From Ferruginibacter sp. (GTDB lineage: Bacteria > Bacteroidota > Bacteroidia > Chitinophagales > Chitinophagaceae): a DNA stretch of 64,000 nt. A program made the translations under genes and the position numbers. Every line of letters starts with the position of its first letter. Position 1 is the stretch's first letter. Below are positions 9,341 to 17,869 of the stretch, piece by piece. The DNA lies in assembly GCA_025362235.1 (NCBI GenBank), contig JANYGZ010000014.1, positions 1 to 64,000 of the forward strand. Reading direction: 5' to 3'. The notes below the pieces were generated by a model. That model saw nothing but the letters and a program-made list of their open reading frames with translations. It searched no databases and had not been told where the DNA came from.

Positions 9341-10879
9341 ATGAAAGGGATAGTATTAAGTATCTGTTTGTTGTTTCTATTTACAGCGTTTTCTACTGCT
9401 CAACAGATTACTTATTCTGACGTGTTGAAAGATGACTCAAGGGAAATGAATTATCATATTATTGGTAAAGTGAGTGGCAATATATTGGTTTTTAAAGACC
9501 AGAGTTCTAAATATTCGGTTTCTATTTATCAGAATGACATGACGTTAAAAGATAAAATCGATCTCGATTTTATGCCAACTAAAACTTTCAAGACAGATAT
9601 TATTGAGTATCCTGATTCTTTTTATCTTATTTATGAATACAGAAAAAAGGGTACTGTATTTTGTATGGCTGCTAAATTTGATGGTAATGTAAAACTATTA
9701 GGCGAGCCAACTTTATTAGATACCACGCATGTGGGTACTTTGGGCGATGAAAAGATTTATACTGTCATCAGCAGTGAGGATCAGCAAAAAATAATGGTTT
9801 TTAAAATACAGGAAAAAGATAAAAGATTCAATTTTGTGACCCTGCTTTATGACAAGGAATTGCAATTAATACATAAAACCCGGCAGAGTATTGATTACGA
9901 TGACAAAAATGATATTTTTAGTTATTTCCTGGTGGATAATGAAGGCAATTTTGTTTTTACCCGATCCATTAAAATAAATAACTGGGATGATATTGCTACG
10001 CTTCATTTAATTACCAAGGCCCCTATGCAGGATACCTTTTCAATTCGCAAGCTTCCCCTGGATAAATTATTTATTGATGAAATGAAAATTAAAATTGATA
10101 ATGTAAACAAGCACTATATCCTTAGTTCATTTTATTATCCGGAGCGTCGAGGTAATATAGAAGGTATATATTCAACAATATGGGATGCAAAAGGGGATAG
10201 TTCCATCAATAGTATTTTTACTCCCTTTGCTGACAGTATAAGAAGTGCTGCAAAGGAAAAGGGTAATATTAAATCGGCTTTTAATGATTTTTTTATTCGC
10301 AAAGCGATATTAAAAAAAGACGGTGGGTATGTATTAATTGCGGAAGATTATACTACTCAAAGTGTTGGATATAACTACTGGAACCGTAATGACTATTTGT
10401 ATCCTTCCAGCAGGTTTGGCAATTCCTATAATAATTTTTATAGCCCTTATTATGGGAGCTATTATAGCACATACAATAATTATAATAATTATTATAATTA
10501 CAATAACAATAATAATACTACCAGAAACTATTATTATAATATTTTAGTTTTACTCGTTAGTAATACCGGAGTTATCGAACGCAGTGAAATTATTCAGAAG
10601 GATCAGTCTAGCGACAATTTGGATAATTTTTTATCTTTCGCAACCATTAATTTCGGTAACGGCATTCATTTTTTATATAATAGCTCAGATAAAAAAGAGC
10701 CGTTATTAATAGATAATGTAGTTACGGCTGATGGCAATTTAAAAAGAAACCCCAGTCTTAAAACCTTCAGTAAAGGATATGATTTTATGATACGATATGC
10801 CAAAAAAACCGGTGCAAGACAGTTAATTGTTCCTTGTTCTTACCGTGGCCAGGTATGTTTTGCCAAAATTGATTTTTAA
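9341..10879 (+). CDS. Secreted/envelope protein of unknown function with Tyr/Asn-rich tract
   Basis: 512 residues with a clear signal peptide (MKGIVLSICLLFLFTAFSTAQ). The body is a soluble beta-rich protein with no motif I recognise. Residues ~350-400 form a low-complexity stretch built almost only of Tyr, Asn and Ser (e.g. YNNYNNYYNYNNNNN), like surface-exposed linkers in other Bacteroidota. It has no lipobox and no type IX sorting tail. Nothing in the neighbourhood suggests a function. Confidence 0.7.
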   Translation: MKGIVLSICLLFLFTAFSTAQQITYSDVLKDDSREMNYHIIGKVSGNILVFKDQSSKYSVSIYQNDMTLKDKIDLDFMPTKTFKTDIIEYPDSFYLIYEYRKKGTVFCMAAKFDGNVKLLGEPTLLDTTHVGTLGDEKIYTVISSEDQQKIMVFKIQEKDKRFNFVTLLYDKELQLIHKTRQSIDYDDKNDIFSYFLVDNEGNFVFTRSIKINNWDDIATLHLITKAPMQDTFSIRKLPLDKLFIDEMKIKIDNVNKHYILSSFYYPERRGNIEGIYSTIWDAKGDSSINSIFTPFADSIRSAAKEKGNIKSAFNDFFIRKAILKKDGGYVLIAEDYTTQSVGYNYWNRNDYLYPSSRFGNSYNNFYSPYYGSYYSTYNNYNNYYNYNNNNNTTRNYYYNILVLLVSNTGVIERSEIIQKDQSSDNLDNFLSFATINFGNGIHFLYNSSDKKEPLLIDNVVTADGNLKRNPSLKTFSKGYDFMIRYAKKTGARQLIVPCSYRGQVCFAKIDF

Positions 10880-10960
10880 AAAACAGCGCAATTAAGCCAA
10901 ACTATTTTTTAAAGCAATAATTATTGCGCATTTTTGCAATGCATCAACTTAATTTTTATT

Positions 10961-11944
10961 GTGACAGGCACATTTAAAGCCAATAATCCTTACAATACTT
11001 TTTTGCTATTGATATATGGGTTGCTGCTAAAGCTGCCTATGTTTTTGCATCCAACGATTCCTATACCACAGCAAACAGATGGTTTTTTATTTAAAGCTTT
11101 GCTAACGCAGCTTACTGCTACAATTGGCAATACGGTTCCGGTTATTTATCCTGTCATAAGCTTTTTATTGTTGTATACGCAGGCTATTACATTTAATAAG
11201 CTTGCCAACGATGAGAAGTTGATGCAAAGGCCCAATTATTTAACAGCAATGGCATACCTGCTTATTACCTCTTTATTTAAGGAGTGGAATATTTTGTCTG
11301 CACCACTTATTGTAAATACATTGTTAATTTGGGTTTGGGCAAATATGAGCAGCATGTACAATACAAAAAATGCCAAATCCACCCTTTTTAATATAGGCAT
11401 TGCCATTGGTGTTGCTACCTTTTTTTATTTTCCATCAATCGCATTTTCAATATTAATTATTGCAGGCTTAACAGTAACAAGGCCATTTAAGCTGGCCGAA
11501 TGGCTGCTGGCACTATTGGGTATTATTGCGCCATATTATTTTTTACTGGCCTATGTTTTTTTAACTGATAAATGGAAGGGCTATAATTTCCCCGGGTTTT
11601 CAATTGGGCTTCCAAAGTTTTACGAATCCAGCTGGGCATTAGCAGCTATTATTATTGTTTTGGCAGCAACCCTTATCGGCCTGTTTTATATACAACAGAA
11701 TTTCAGGCGGCAGTTGGTGCAAACCCGTAAAAGCTGGAACCTTGTTTTTCTATATTTCCTGGTAGCTGTCTTTATACCTTTCATCAATGCAACCCATACC
11801 TTTCAATACTGGATTTTATGTGCAGTGCCTTTGTCGGCCTTTGTGGGAAGCGCCTTTTTATATCCACAAAAAAAATGGTTTCCCCTATTGCTGCATTGGC
11901 TGATGGTAGCTTTTGTTGTAGCTTTTAGTTACTTCGTAAAATAA
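10961..11944 (+). CDS. DUF6427 family integral membrane protein
   Basis: About 327 residues with eight or more hydrophobic helices across its whole length. I placed the start at GTG 10961 (VTGTFKANNPYNTF), because an upstream in-frame TTG overlaps a likely -7 promoter element and family members begin with this short lead before the first helix. The family, which I assign as DUF6427 from overall character and the NPYNTFLLLIYGLLLKLPMF opening, has no established role. It precedes purQ by about 100 bp but a separate promoter lies between them. Confidence 0.65.
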   Translation: MTGTFKANNPYNTFLLLIYGLLLKLPMFLHPTIPIPQQTDGFLFKALLTQLTATIGNTVPVIYPVISFLLLYTQAITFNKLANDEKLMQRPNYLTAMAYLLITSLFKEWNILSAPLIVNTLLIWVWANMSSMYNTKNAKSTLFNIGIAIGVATFFYFPSIAFSILIIAGLTVTRPFKLAEWLLALLGIIAPYYFLLAYVFLTDKWKGYNFPGFSIGLPKFYESSWALAAIIIVLAATLIGLFYIQQNFRRQLVQTRKSWNLVFLYFLVAVFIPFINATHTFQYWILCAVPLSAFVGSAFLYPQKKWFPLLLHWLMVAFVVAFSYFVK

Positions 11945-11958
11945 TTAAAATGTAGTCG

Positions 11959-11966
11959 TACTTTTG
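11959..11966 (+). promoter_or_regulatory. Candidate -7 promoter element of purQ
   Basis: TACTTTTG fits the Bacteroidota -7 consensus TAnnTTTG and is followed by an untranslated leader of about 70 bp before the purQ ATG. The -33 element is weak. No purine regulatory element was recognised. Confidence 0.4.
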
Positions 11967-12040
11967 CAACGTTGTCTAAACCATCATCCATTTACACCAA
12001 TCGTATAAAAAAATCAGTACAATAAATACAAATAAATAAT

Positions 12041-12712
12041 ATGAAATTTGGCGTAGTAGTTTTTCCGGGCAGTAATTGCGACAGGGATATGATTGAGGCC
12101 CTTAAAAATGATATGGGGCAGCAGGTAATAGAACTTTGGCATAAGGACAAAGATTTAAGCATGTTTAATACGGAAGACTGTATTGTTTTGCCCGGTGGTT
12201 TTAGTTATGGCGATTACCTGCGTTGTGGCGCCATTGCCAAGTTTAGCCCCATGATGCAGAGTGTTATTGAATTTGCTAAAAGCGGTGGTAAGGTTTTAGG
12301 TATCTGCAATGGATTTCAGATTTTATGCGAAAGCGGTTTGTTACCGGGTATATTATTGCGCAACAGCCAGCAACAATTTGTATGCAAAAACGTTTTTATA
12401 AAAGAAGCAGCGGCAGGTGCCTGCGAGGCTTTAAAAATTCCGGTGGCACATGGCGAGGGAAGGTATTTTGCCGATGATAAAACACTGGAAGAACTGGAAA
12501 TGCACCGGCAGATTATTTACAGGTATTGTGATGAAAAATGCGTGGTTAACAAAGAAAGTAACCCAAATGGGGCCATTCATAATATAGCCGGTATCTGCAA
12601 TAAGGAAAGAAATGTATATGGTATGATGCCACACCCTGAAAGGGCTTGCAGCAGTGCATTAGGTAATGAAGATGGCAGAAAGATATTTGGCCATTTGTTT
12701 GGTATTAATTAA
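12041..12712 (+). CDS. purQ: Phosphoribosylformylglycinamidine synthase subunit PurQ
   Basis: 223 residues, the usual length for stand-alone PurQ. It is the class I glutamine amidotransferase that supplies ammonia to PurL in the fourth step of purine synthesis. Visible signatures are [13 protein letters not shown] at the N-terminus, [21 protein letters not shown], the nucleophile cysteine in [17 protein letters not shown], and the catalytic His/Glu in [11 protein letters not shown]. PurL and PurS are not nearby, so the complex is encoded at scattered loci, in contrast to the fused PurL of many proteobacteria. Confidence 0.96.
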   Translation: MKFGVVVFPGSNCDRDMIEALKNDMGQQVIELWHKDKDLSMFNTEDCIVLPGGFSYGDYLRCGAIAKFSPMMQSVIEFAKSGGKVLGICNGFQILCESGLLPGILLRNSQQQFVCKNVFIKEAAAGACEALKIPVAHGEGRYFADDKTLEELEMHRQIIYRYCDEKCVVNKESNPNGAIHNIAGICNKERNVYGMMPHPERACSSALGNEDGRKIFGHLFGIN

Positions 12713-12806
12713 CTGAATGGCTTTAATTGGGCATAATTAACATTGTTTTACAATGTAAAATAATAAATGGCCATTAACTTGTAACAATAAATCATAAAGT
12801 ACAACA

Positions 12807-13256
12807 ATGAAAAAGATATTTCTTGGTATTTTAGTAATGAGTTTGTTTTATACAGCAAATGCACAGCAAAAAATAAACTGGGTTTTTGCGGCAAAAAAAA
12901 TGCCCCATAATACTTATGAATTACGGATGACCGCCACACCTCCATCAGGCTGGCACATTTATTCGCAAACAACACCAGACGGTGGCCCAATACCTACCGA
13001 ATTTAAATTTACCAGTAATGCATTGCTTACTGTAACAGATAAAAAGCCTAAAGAAGAAGGTAAATTGGTTACCTATTTCGATAAAAATTTTAAAGTTGAT
13101 GTAAAATATTTTGAAGGCAAAGTTGATTTTGTAAAAACTGTCACTGTTAAAGGCTCTATAAAAACCAATATCAGCGGAACAGTAGAATCTATGATCTGTA
13201 ACGACAGAACCTGTATGCCGCCCACAACTGAAAAATTCAATATCTTATTAAATTAG
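12807..13256 (+). CDS. DsbD alpha-like periplasmic thiol-disulfide domain protein
   Basis: 149 residues with a signal peptide (GILVMSLFYTANAQQ) and a single immunoglobulin-like DsbD N-terminal domain (PF11412-type). It carries the redox cysteine pair in MICNDRTCMPP. The partner is the membrane DsbD encoded 17 bp downstream, whose own alpha domain has no cysteines. It probably accepts electrons from the membrane core and passes them to periplasmic substrates. That division of labour is inference from the cysteine distribution. Confidence 0.8.
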   Translation: MKKIFLGILVMSLFYTANAQQKINWVFAAKKMPHNTYELRMTATPPSGWHIYSQTTPDGGPIPTEFKFTSNALLTVTDKKPKEEGKLVTYFDKNFKVDVKYFEGKVDFVKTVTVKGSIKTNISGTVESMICNDRTCMPPTTEKFNILLN

Positions 13257-13273
13257 TGCAATAATTATTTGAG

Positions 13274-15304
13274 ATGCTAAAACACAAGTTGTTATTGATA
13301 GTGAGTTTCTTTTTTTTACTCACACTAACTGCACAGGATAAACAACCTGTGCAGTTTAGTTTTAGTAAAGCAGATAAAGGAAAAGGCGAGTTCATTTTAA
13401 ATATAACCGCAATACCTGCGCTCGGCATAAAACTTTTCTCCACCCAAAAAATTTCCGACGGCTTACCTGTAAATACGGTCATCAGTTTTGATTCGTCCAT
13501 AAAAAAATATTTGCAGGATAGTATTGTTGAAACAGGTAAACTGCATGTAGAAAAAGAAGCAGTACTAAATAATGCAGTAATAAGTTTTTATATAGACTCC
13601 TTGCAATGGCAGCAAAAAATAAAATTAAACCCCGGCGATAGTACTCGTATAATTGGTAACATCAATTATTATTATAAAAATGGCGAAAGCATAGAATCTG
13701 GTGAAAAAAGAATTTCCATGCAGTTTAGTTATACTGGAGACCAGGTTGTAGTTACATCAAAACCAGTGGCCACCGATACGGGGTTTGCAGATAAGTCCTG
13801 GTTAGTTTTATTGTTATTGGGCATGGGGGCAGGGTTGTTGGCTTTTATTACTCCATGCGTATATGCGCTGGTACCCGTTACGGTAAGTTTATTTTTAAAA
13901 AGAAGTAAAACCGCATTGCAGGGAAGAAAAAATGTGTTGTTTTATGCTATATCTATTATAATTATTTATGCCGCAATTGGCGCACTGGCTTCAGTTGTGC
14001 CAAAAACTTTCTGGAATAATTTATCTACACACTGGATATTTAATTTGTTTTTATTTTTGATGTTTGTCATTTTCGGATTGTCTTTTTTAGGGGCGTTTGA
14101 TATTAATTTGCCTTCTTCATGGGCCAATAAACTGGATAGCAAATCAAATTCAAATAGCTATGCAGGTATTTTCTTTATGGCATTTACATTGGTAGTGGTT
14201 TCATTTAGCTGCACCGGAAATTTTGTAGCGTCTATTTTAGGATTGGCCGGAGGTAAGGCCGGTAACCTTGGACCCATTAGTGGTATGTTTGGTTTTGGTT
14301 TTGGCCTGGCATTTCCTTTTATCATTTTTGCTTTCTTTCCAAAATTGTTAACGGTGCTTACCAAAAGTGGTGGCTGGCAAAATGCTTTAAAAGTATCATT
14401 GGGTTTTATTGAACTGGCTTTTGCATTAAAGTTCTTAAGCAATGTTGATGTAGCAAAAAACTTAAGGATATTAGACAGGGAAGTATTTATTGTTTTATGG
14501 GTTGTTTTATTTTCTTTACTCGGTTTTTATTTATTGGGCAAGTTGAAATTTAAACATGATAGTGAACTGCCAAAAAATGATTGGGGGCTGGAATATGTAT
14601 CCATACCAAGATTGTTACTTGCTATTGCTTCTTTAGCATTCTCTCTATATTTAATTCCAGGATTATGGGGAGCTCCCTTAAATGCAGTATCAGCTTTTGT
14701 TCCAGCAGCAGGTACGCAGGATTTTATTTTATACAACCAACCGGCACAGCAAAACATCTCTAACAATACCACAACAGTAAATTCTGCTGCTTTACCACCG
14801 GTAAAATATGTAAAGCGGTTAAGTAATTATGAGCCATTGGCGGCCAAACAAAATAGCCTGAGCATTTATTACGATTATAAAGAAGCGTTGGCTGCTTCTA
14901 AAATTTTAAATAAACCTGTAATGATTGATTTTACAGGTATACAATGTGTAAACTGCAGAAAATTTGAAGCTTCTATCTGGCCAGACCCGGCAGTAATATC
15001 TACCATGAAAAATGATTTTATATTAGTGTCTTTATTTTGCGATTATGATGATGAAGAACTACCGGATAATGAAAAGTTTTTTTCCAAAGTATTGAATGGA
15101 CAGGTAGAAACAGTGGGCGATAAAAATGAAGACCTGCAGCAACAACTCATTCATGCATCTGGCCAGCCTAATTATGTGTTTGTAAACAGCGATGGAAAAC
15201 TGCTGGTGCCGGGTGGTTATGGGTACGACCCTACAAAAAATGCCAAAGATTTTGCAGCTTACCTCGGTAATGTTTTGGAGATATTTAAAAAGCAAGTGCA
15301 ATAA
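13274..15304 (+). CDS. dsbD: Protein-disulfide reductase DsbD (thiol:disulfide interchange protein)
   Basis: 676 residues: signal peptide, a cysteine-free DsbD alpha-like domain (~25-160), an eight-helix CcdA/DsbD membrane core (~175-480) with the transmembrane redox cysteines in AFITPCVYALVPV and SFSCTGNF, and a C-terminal thioredoxin fold with the CVNC active site (DFTGIQCVNCRKFEASIW). It moves reducing equivalents from cytoplasmic thioredoxin to the periplasm. It follows the separate alpha-domain gene in the same operon. Confidence 0.93.
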   Translation: MLKHKLLLIVSFFFLLTLTAQDKQPVQFSFSKADKGKGEFILNITAIPALGIKLFSTQKISDGLPVNTVISFDSSIKKYLQDSIVETGKLHVEKEAVLNNAVISFYIDSLQWQQKIKLNPGDSTRIIGNINYYYKNGESIESGEKRISMQFSYTGDQVVVTSKPVATDTGFADKSWLVLLLLGMGAGLLAFITPCVYALVPVTVSLFLKRSKTALQGRKNVLFYAISIIIIYAAIGALASVVPKTFWNNLSTHWIFNLFLFLMFVIFGLSFLGAFDINLPSSWANKLDSKSNSNSYAGIFFMAFTLVVVSFSCTGNFVASILGLAGGKAGNLGPISGMFGFGFGLAFPFIIFAFFPKLLTVLTKSGGWQNALKVSLGFIELAFALKFLSNVDVAKNLRILDREVFIVLWVVLFSLLGFYLLGKLKFKHDSELPKNDWGLEYVSIPRLLLAIASLAFSLYLIPGLWGAPLNAVSAFVPAAGTQDFILYNQPAQQNISNNTTTVNSAALPPVKYVKRLSNYEPLAAKQNSLSIYYDYKEALAASKILNKPVMIDFTGIQCVNCRKFEASIWPDPAVISTMKNDFILVSLFCDYDDEELPDNEKFFSKVLNGQVETVGDKNEDLQQQLIHASGQPNYVFVNSDGKLLVPGGYGYDPTKNAKDFAAYLGNVLEIFKKQVQ

Positions 15305-15384
15305 CGTAGATGTTACCTGCGGCTTATTTAGTACAGTGCTAACTTTGAACTGACGGACTTTTAAACAACTTTTTTTGACGAATT

Positions 15385-15555
15385 ATGGTACTACCTGACA
15401 CTGCTTCCAATGCTACCGCAGAAAATAATTTTATTAAAAAAAAACACCCCTCAAAAATTTTCGCCAACGCTTTATGGTCTTCATTGGAACTTTCTGCCAA
15501 AACTGACCTCAAAAAATGCTTTCTTTGCACCTTAAAATTGAGACACAATAAATGA
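15385..15555 (+). CDS. Short ORF preceding the defence-like operon (doubtful)
   Basis: A 56-residue ORF beginning MVLPDTASNATAENNF and ending in TGA at 15553, overlapping the ATG of the next gene as ATGA, an arrangement that can couple translation. No family was recognised, and it may be only a leader or a chance ORF. It is the first open frame after dsbD, downstream of a possible TTTG/TTTG promoter around 15340-15380. Confidence 0.2.
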   Translation: MVLPDTASNATAENNFIKKKHPSKIFANALWSSLELSAKTDLKKCFLCTLKLRHNK

Positions 15556-16664
15556 TAATAGTTCACCAGATAAACGACTTCCTTTTCGAACTGTTCCCCA
15601 AGGCAAAGGCGAACGGGAAGAACAATGACATACTTAAAGAAGAACTGGAGAAGTATTACAGCTTTGGCGTTTACAAGCCAACAATCAAAATAGAATCCGA
15701 CATTGTTCAAATTATGATTGATGTACCATCAATCATACATCAGAAAACCGAATTTGATAAGGCAGTTGCGCTTTGTGAGAAAAGGAAGTTTGGCGAAGCC
15801 AAGCCGATTTTAGAAAAACTCATTAACGACAATCCGACCGTTTCAGAATATCACCGGGTGTTGGGACAAATATTTTCTGAAGAAGGAAATCAGGATGAGG
15901 CAATAAATTACCTTATTGATGCTTTAAAGTGGGAGCCGAAAAACGGTTACGCTTTAATCATGATGGGAAATATTTTCGCAAGAGAAAAGGACGACATCGA
16001 CACAGCAGTAAAATATTACAACGAAGCAGTTGTTCAAAATCCGAAAGACAACATTGCAATAAATAATTTGGGAATGCACCTGATTCAAACCGGAAAATGG
16101 GAAGAAGGCTTAAAACTTCTTGAGAAAGCATACGGCATAAACCCAAATTATCCGAACACCAATTACGGAATTGCACTTGCAAACCATGAGTCAGGCAATA
16201 CTTTAATTGCTTTTGAATACGCAATTGCTGCTCTAAAAAAATGTGGCATCCACGACCAGCATCTTTTCAATAATGCTTTGTCACTGACAATAAAAGTTTC
16301 TGAAGAGTGGACAAAATCAGAAGCAGGAAAAAAAGTTTTTAATGAATACAAATCCCGGTTGGAAAAAGAAAGCGGAAAAAAAATTGAGGTGGAAGCCACT
16401 TCAACTATTCCAACCGCTGCCAAAATAGAATTTGCTGAAAATTATGATAGAGATTTTCATCTCATCAAATACAACGACAAGTATCAGGCAGCAGAACATT
16501 TAATAATGCACGAATTGGTGCATCTTGATTTTGTTCTTCAGGCAAGAAAAGAAAATAATAATATGCTTTTTGTCTCTGACGGGGACATGAAAGCACAGTT
16601 CATCAGGGACTACTCTGGTGGCCTTAAGAAGTTAATGGGGGGGGTATGGCGGAAGCTTCAATAA
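15552..16664 (+). CDS. TPR protein with zincin HELVH motif (N-terminal part; frameshifted at G8 tract)
   Basis: 370 residues as read. Residues ~70-230 hold at least four tetratricopeptide repeats (e.g. KWEPKNGYALIMMGNIFAR). Residues 320-324 are HELVH within AAEHLIMHELVHLDF, a metallopeptidase zinc helix; the third ligand would lie further on. The frame ends in a run of eight G bases (16637-16644), and the last six residues look unrelated to the rest. One extra G would join it directly to the next ORF at MAEASITAY. I think the two are one gene. It opens the operon with the MazG-like, McrB-like and nuclease genes. Confidence 0.7.
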   Translation: MIIVHQINDFLFELFPKAKANGKNNDILKEELEKYYSFGVYKPTIKIESDIVQIMIDVPSIIHQKTEFDKAVALCEKRKFGEAKPILEKLINDNPTVSEYHRVLGQIFSEEGNQDEAINYLIDALKWEPKNGYALIMMGNIFAREKDDIDTAVKYYNEAVVQNPKDNIAINNLGMHLIQTGKWEEGLKLLEKAYGINPNYPNTNYGIALANHESGNTLIAFEYAIAALKKCGIHDQHLFNNALSLTIKVSEEWTKSEAGKKVFNEYKSRLEKESGKKIEVEATSTIPTAAKIEFAENYDRDFHLIKYNDKYQAAEHLIMHELVHLDFVLQARKENNNMLFVSDGDMKAQFIRDYSGGLKKLMGGVWRKLQ

Positions 16665-17542
16665 CGGCTTATATCGACGCTCTGTTCGGCGGCATCAATC
16701 TGCAAATATTCAACACACCTATTGACCTTTTCATTGAAGATTTTCTCAACGAAAATTATCATGAGTTAAAACCTTTTCAATTCATTTCCCTTTATGGGCT
16801 TGTAACAGAAGGCAAAAATGCTGTTACAGATAAACGGGCAACTGAGTTTGTTCCGAAAGAAATTATTTCTGCAAGCAAAGTTTTAAATCTTGTTTCTGCA
16901 CTTCACTTCAAAGATTTGTTTGGCTTTGACTTAATTGCAAAGTTTAATGCTTTGCCATTTGAACTCAAAGAAGCAAAACGAATGTATGATGAATTCCTTG
17001 AGTATCGCAAAGACAAAAAAGCAGGCGAGGAATATGAATTGGTTCAGCATTGGGGAGACGATTTAAAACTCAATAAATATTTTGAGTTAATGGATGAAGA
17101 AGAATATCGAACCAACCGCACAAACATTGACTCGCTTTTAACTTCAATTGAAGCAGACCCATTCGGCCTTGAATCAAATAAAAAATTTAAGGCGAAACAA
17201 ATGGAAACTTTCCAGGAGTCAGCCCAAAAGATTGGTTTAAATATGGCAGTTGTACTATTCATGGTTGATGCAATGCAGGTGTTTGATAAAATGAGCGCAG
17301 AAAAGATAAAAGCAACGGCATTTGAAATTGCCATGTTGGGAACGCAGGGTATAAACCCATCATCAGGCAACAACTACAAACTCTCCAACATTCCGAAGAA
17401 AGATTTTTCAGGTTACCACTTGCTTGCATTTTATTATGTGAGTTGGGCTATTGCAATTCCTGAAATGCTTGCACAATTACAATTGCCTTATGATAAAGAG
17501 TATGAAATGGCAAAACAAATGTTTGACGGAGGAATGAAATGA
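16646..17542 (+). CDS. C-terminal part of the TPR/zincin protein (separate ORF after frameshift)
   Basis: 298 residues with no signal peptide and an alpha-helical, acidic composition. No known domain was recognised. The open frame extends upstream through the G8 tract to a stop at 16625, and a one-base change in the tract fuses it to the HELVH protein. It probably supplies the rest of the metalloprotease-like domain, possibly the third zinc ligand. Its stop overlaps the following gene by 4 bp (ATGA), showing tight operon packing. If the assembly is right, this piece may still be translated from the ATG at 16646. Confidence 0.55.
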   Translation: MAEASITAYIDALFGGINLQIFNTPIDLFIEDFLNENYHELKPFQFISLYGLVTEGKNAVTDKRATEFVPKEIISASKVLNLVSALHFKDLFGFDLIAKFNALPFELKEAKRMYDEFLEYRKDKKAGEEYELVQHWGDDLKLNKYFELMDEEEYRTNRTNIDSLLTSIEADPFGLESNKKFKAKQMETFQESAQKIGLNMAVVLFMVDAMQVFDKMSAEKIKATAFEIAMLGTQGINPSSGNNYKLSNIPKKDFSGYHLLAFYYVSWAIAIPEMLAQLQLPYDKEYEMAKQMFDGGMK

Positions 17543-17868
17543 CAGATATAGAAGAAATAATAAACAGGTTAGTTGAGTTCCGCAATCAAAGAGATTGGGA
17601 ACAGTTTCACAATTCAAAAGATTTGGCACTTGCAATTTCAGTTGAAGCAAATGAACTACTTGAATTATTTCTTTGGAAACAATCACAAGAAACAGACAAG
17701 CAAAAAATAAAAGAAGAGTTAGCAGATGTTTTTGCGTTTGCTTTTTTGTTAGCACAAAAACACGGACTTGATGTAAAGGAAATTGTTTTAGAAAAAATAA
17801 AATTGAACGGAGAAAAATATCCGATTGAGAAAGCAAAAGGGATTGCAAAAAAATATAATCAATTTTAA
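17539..17868 (+). CDS. MazG-like nucleotide pyrophosphohydrolase
   Basis: 109 residues, the size of single-domain all-alpha NTP pyrophosphatases (MazG-like/RS21-C6). The metal-binding motifs are visible: SVEANELLELFLWK (ExxE type) and KEELADVFAFAFLLA (ExxD). Enzymes of this group hydrolyse (d)NTPs to monophosphates and pyrophosphate. Here it sits between the TPR/zincin gene (4-bp overlap) and the McrB-like gene (1-bp gap), so it belongs to the operon. A role in nucleotide depletion or signalling during phage infection is inference. Confidence 0.85.
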   Translation: MTDIEEIINRLVEFRNQRDWEQFHNSKDLALAISVEANELLELFLWKQSQETDKQKIKEELADVFAFAFLLAQKHGLDVKEIVLEKIKLNGEKYPIEKAKGIAKKYNQF

Positions 17869-17869
17869 A

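Noticed and set aside
10338-10547. Hydrophobic Ile-rich ORF in an alternative frame
   Set aside because: It is the frame-shifted shadow of the Tyr/Asn-rich tract (TAT/AAT repeats read as ATA/ATT).
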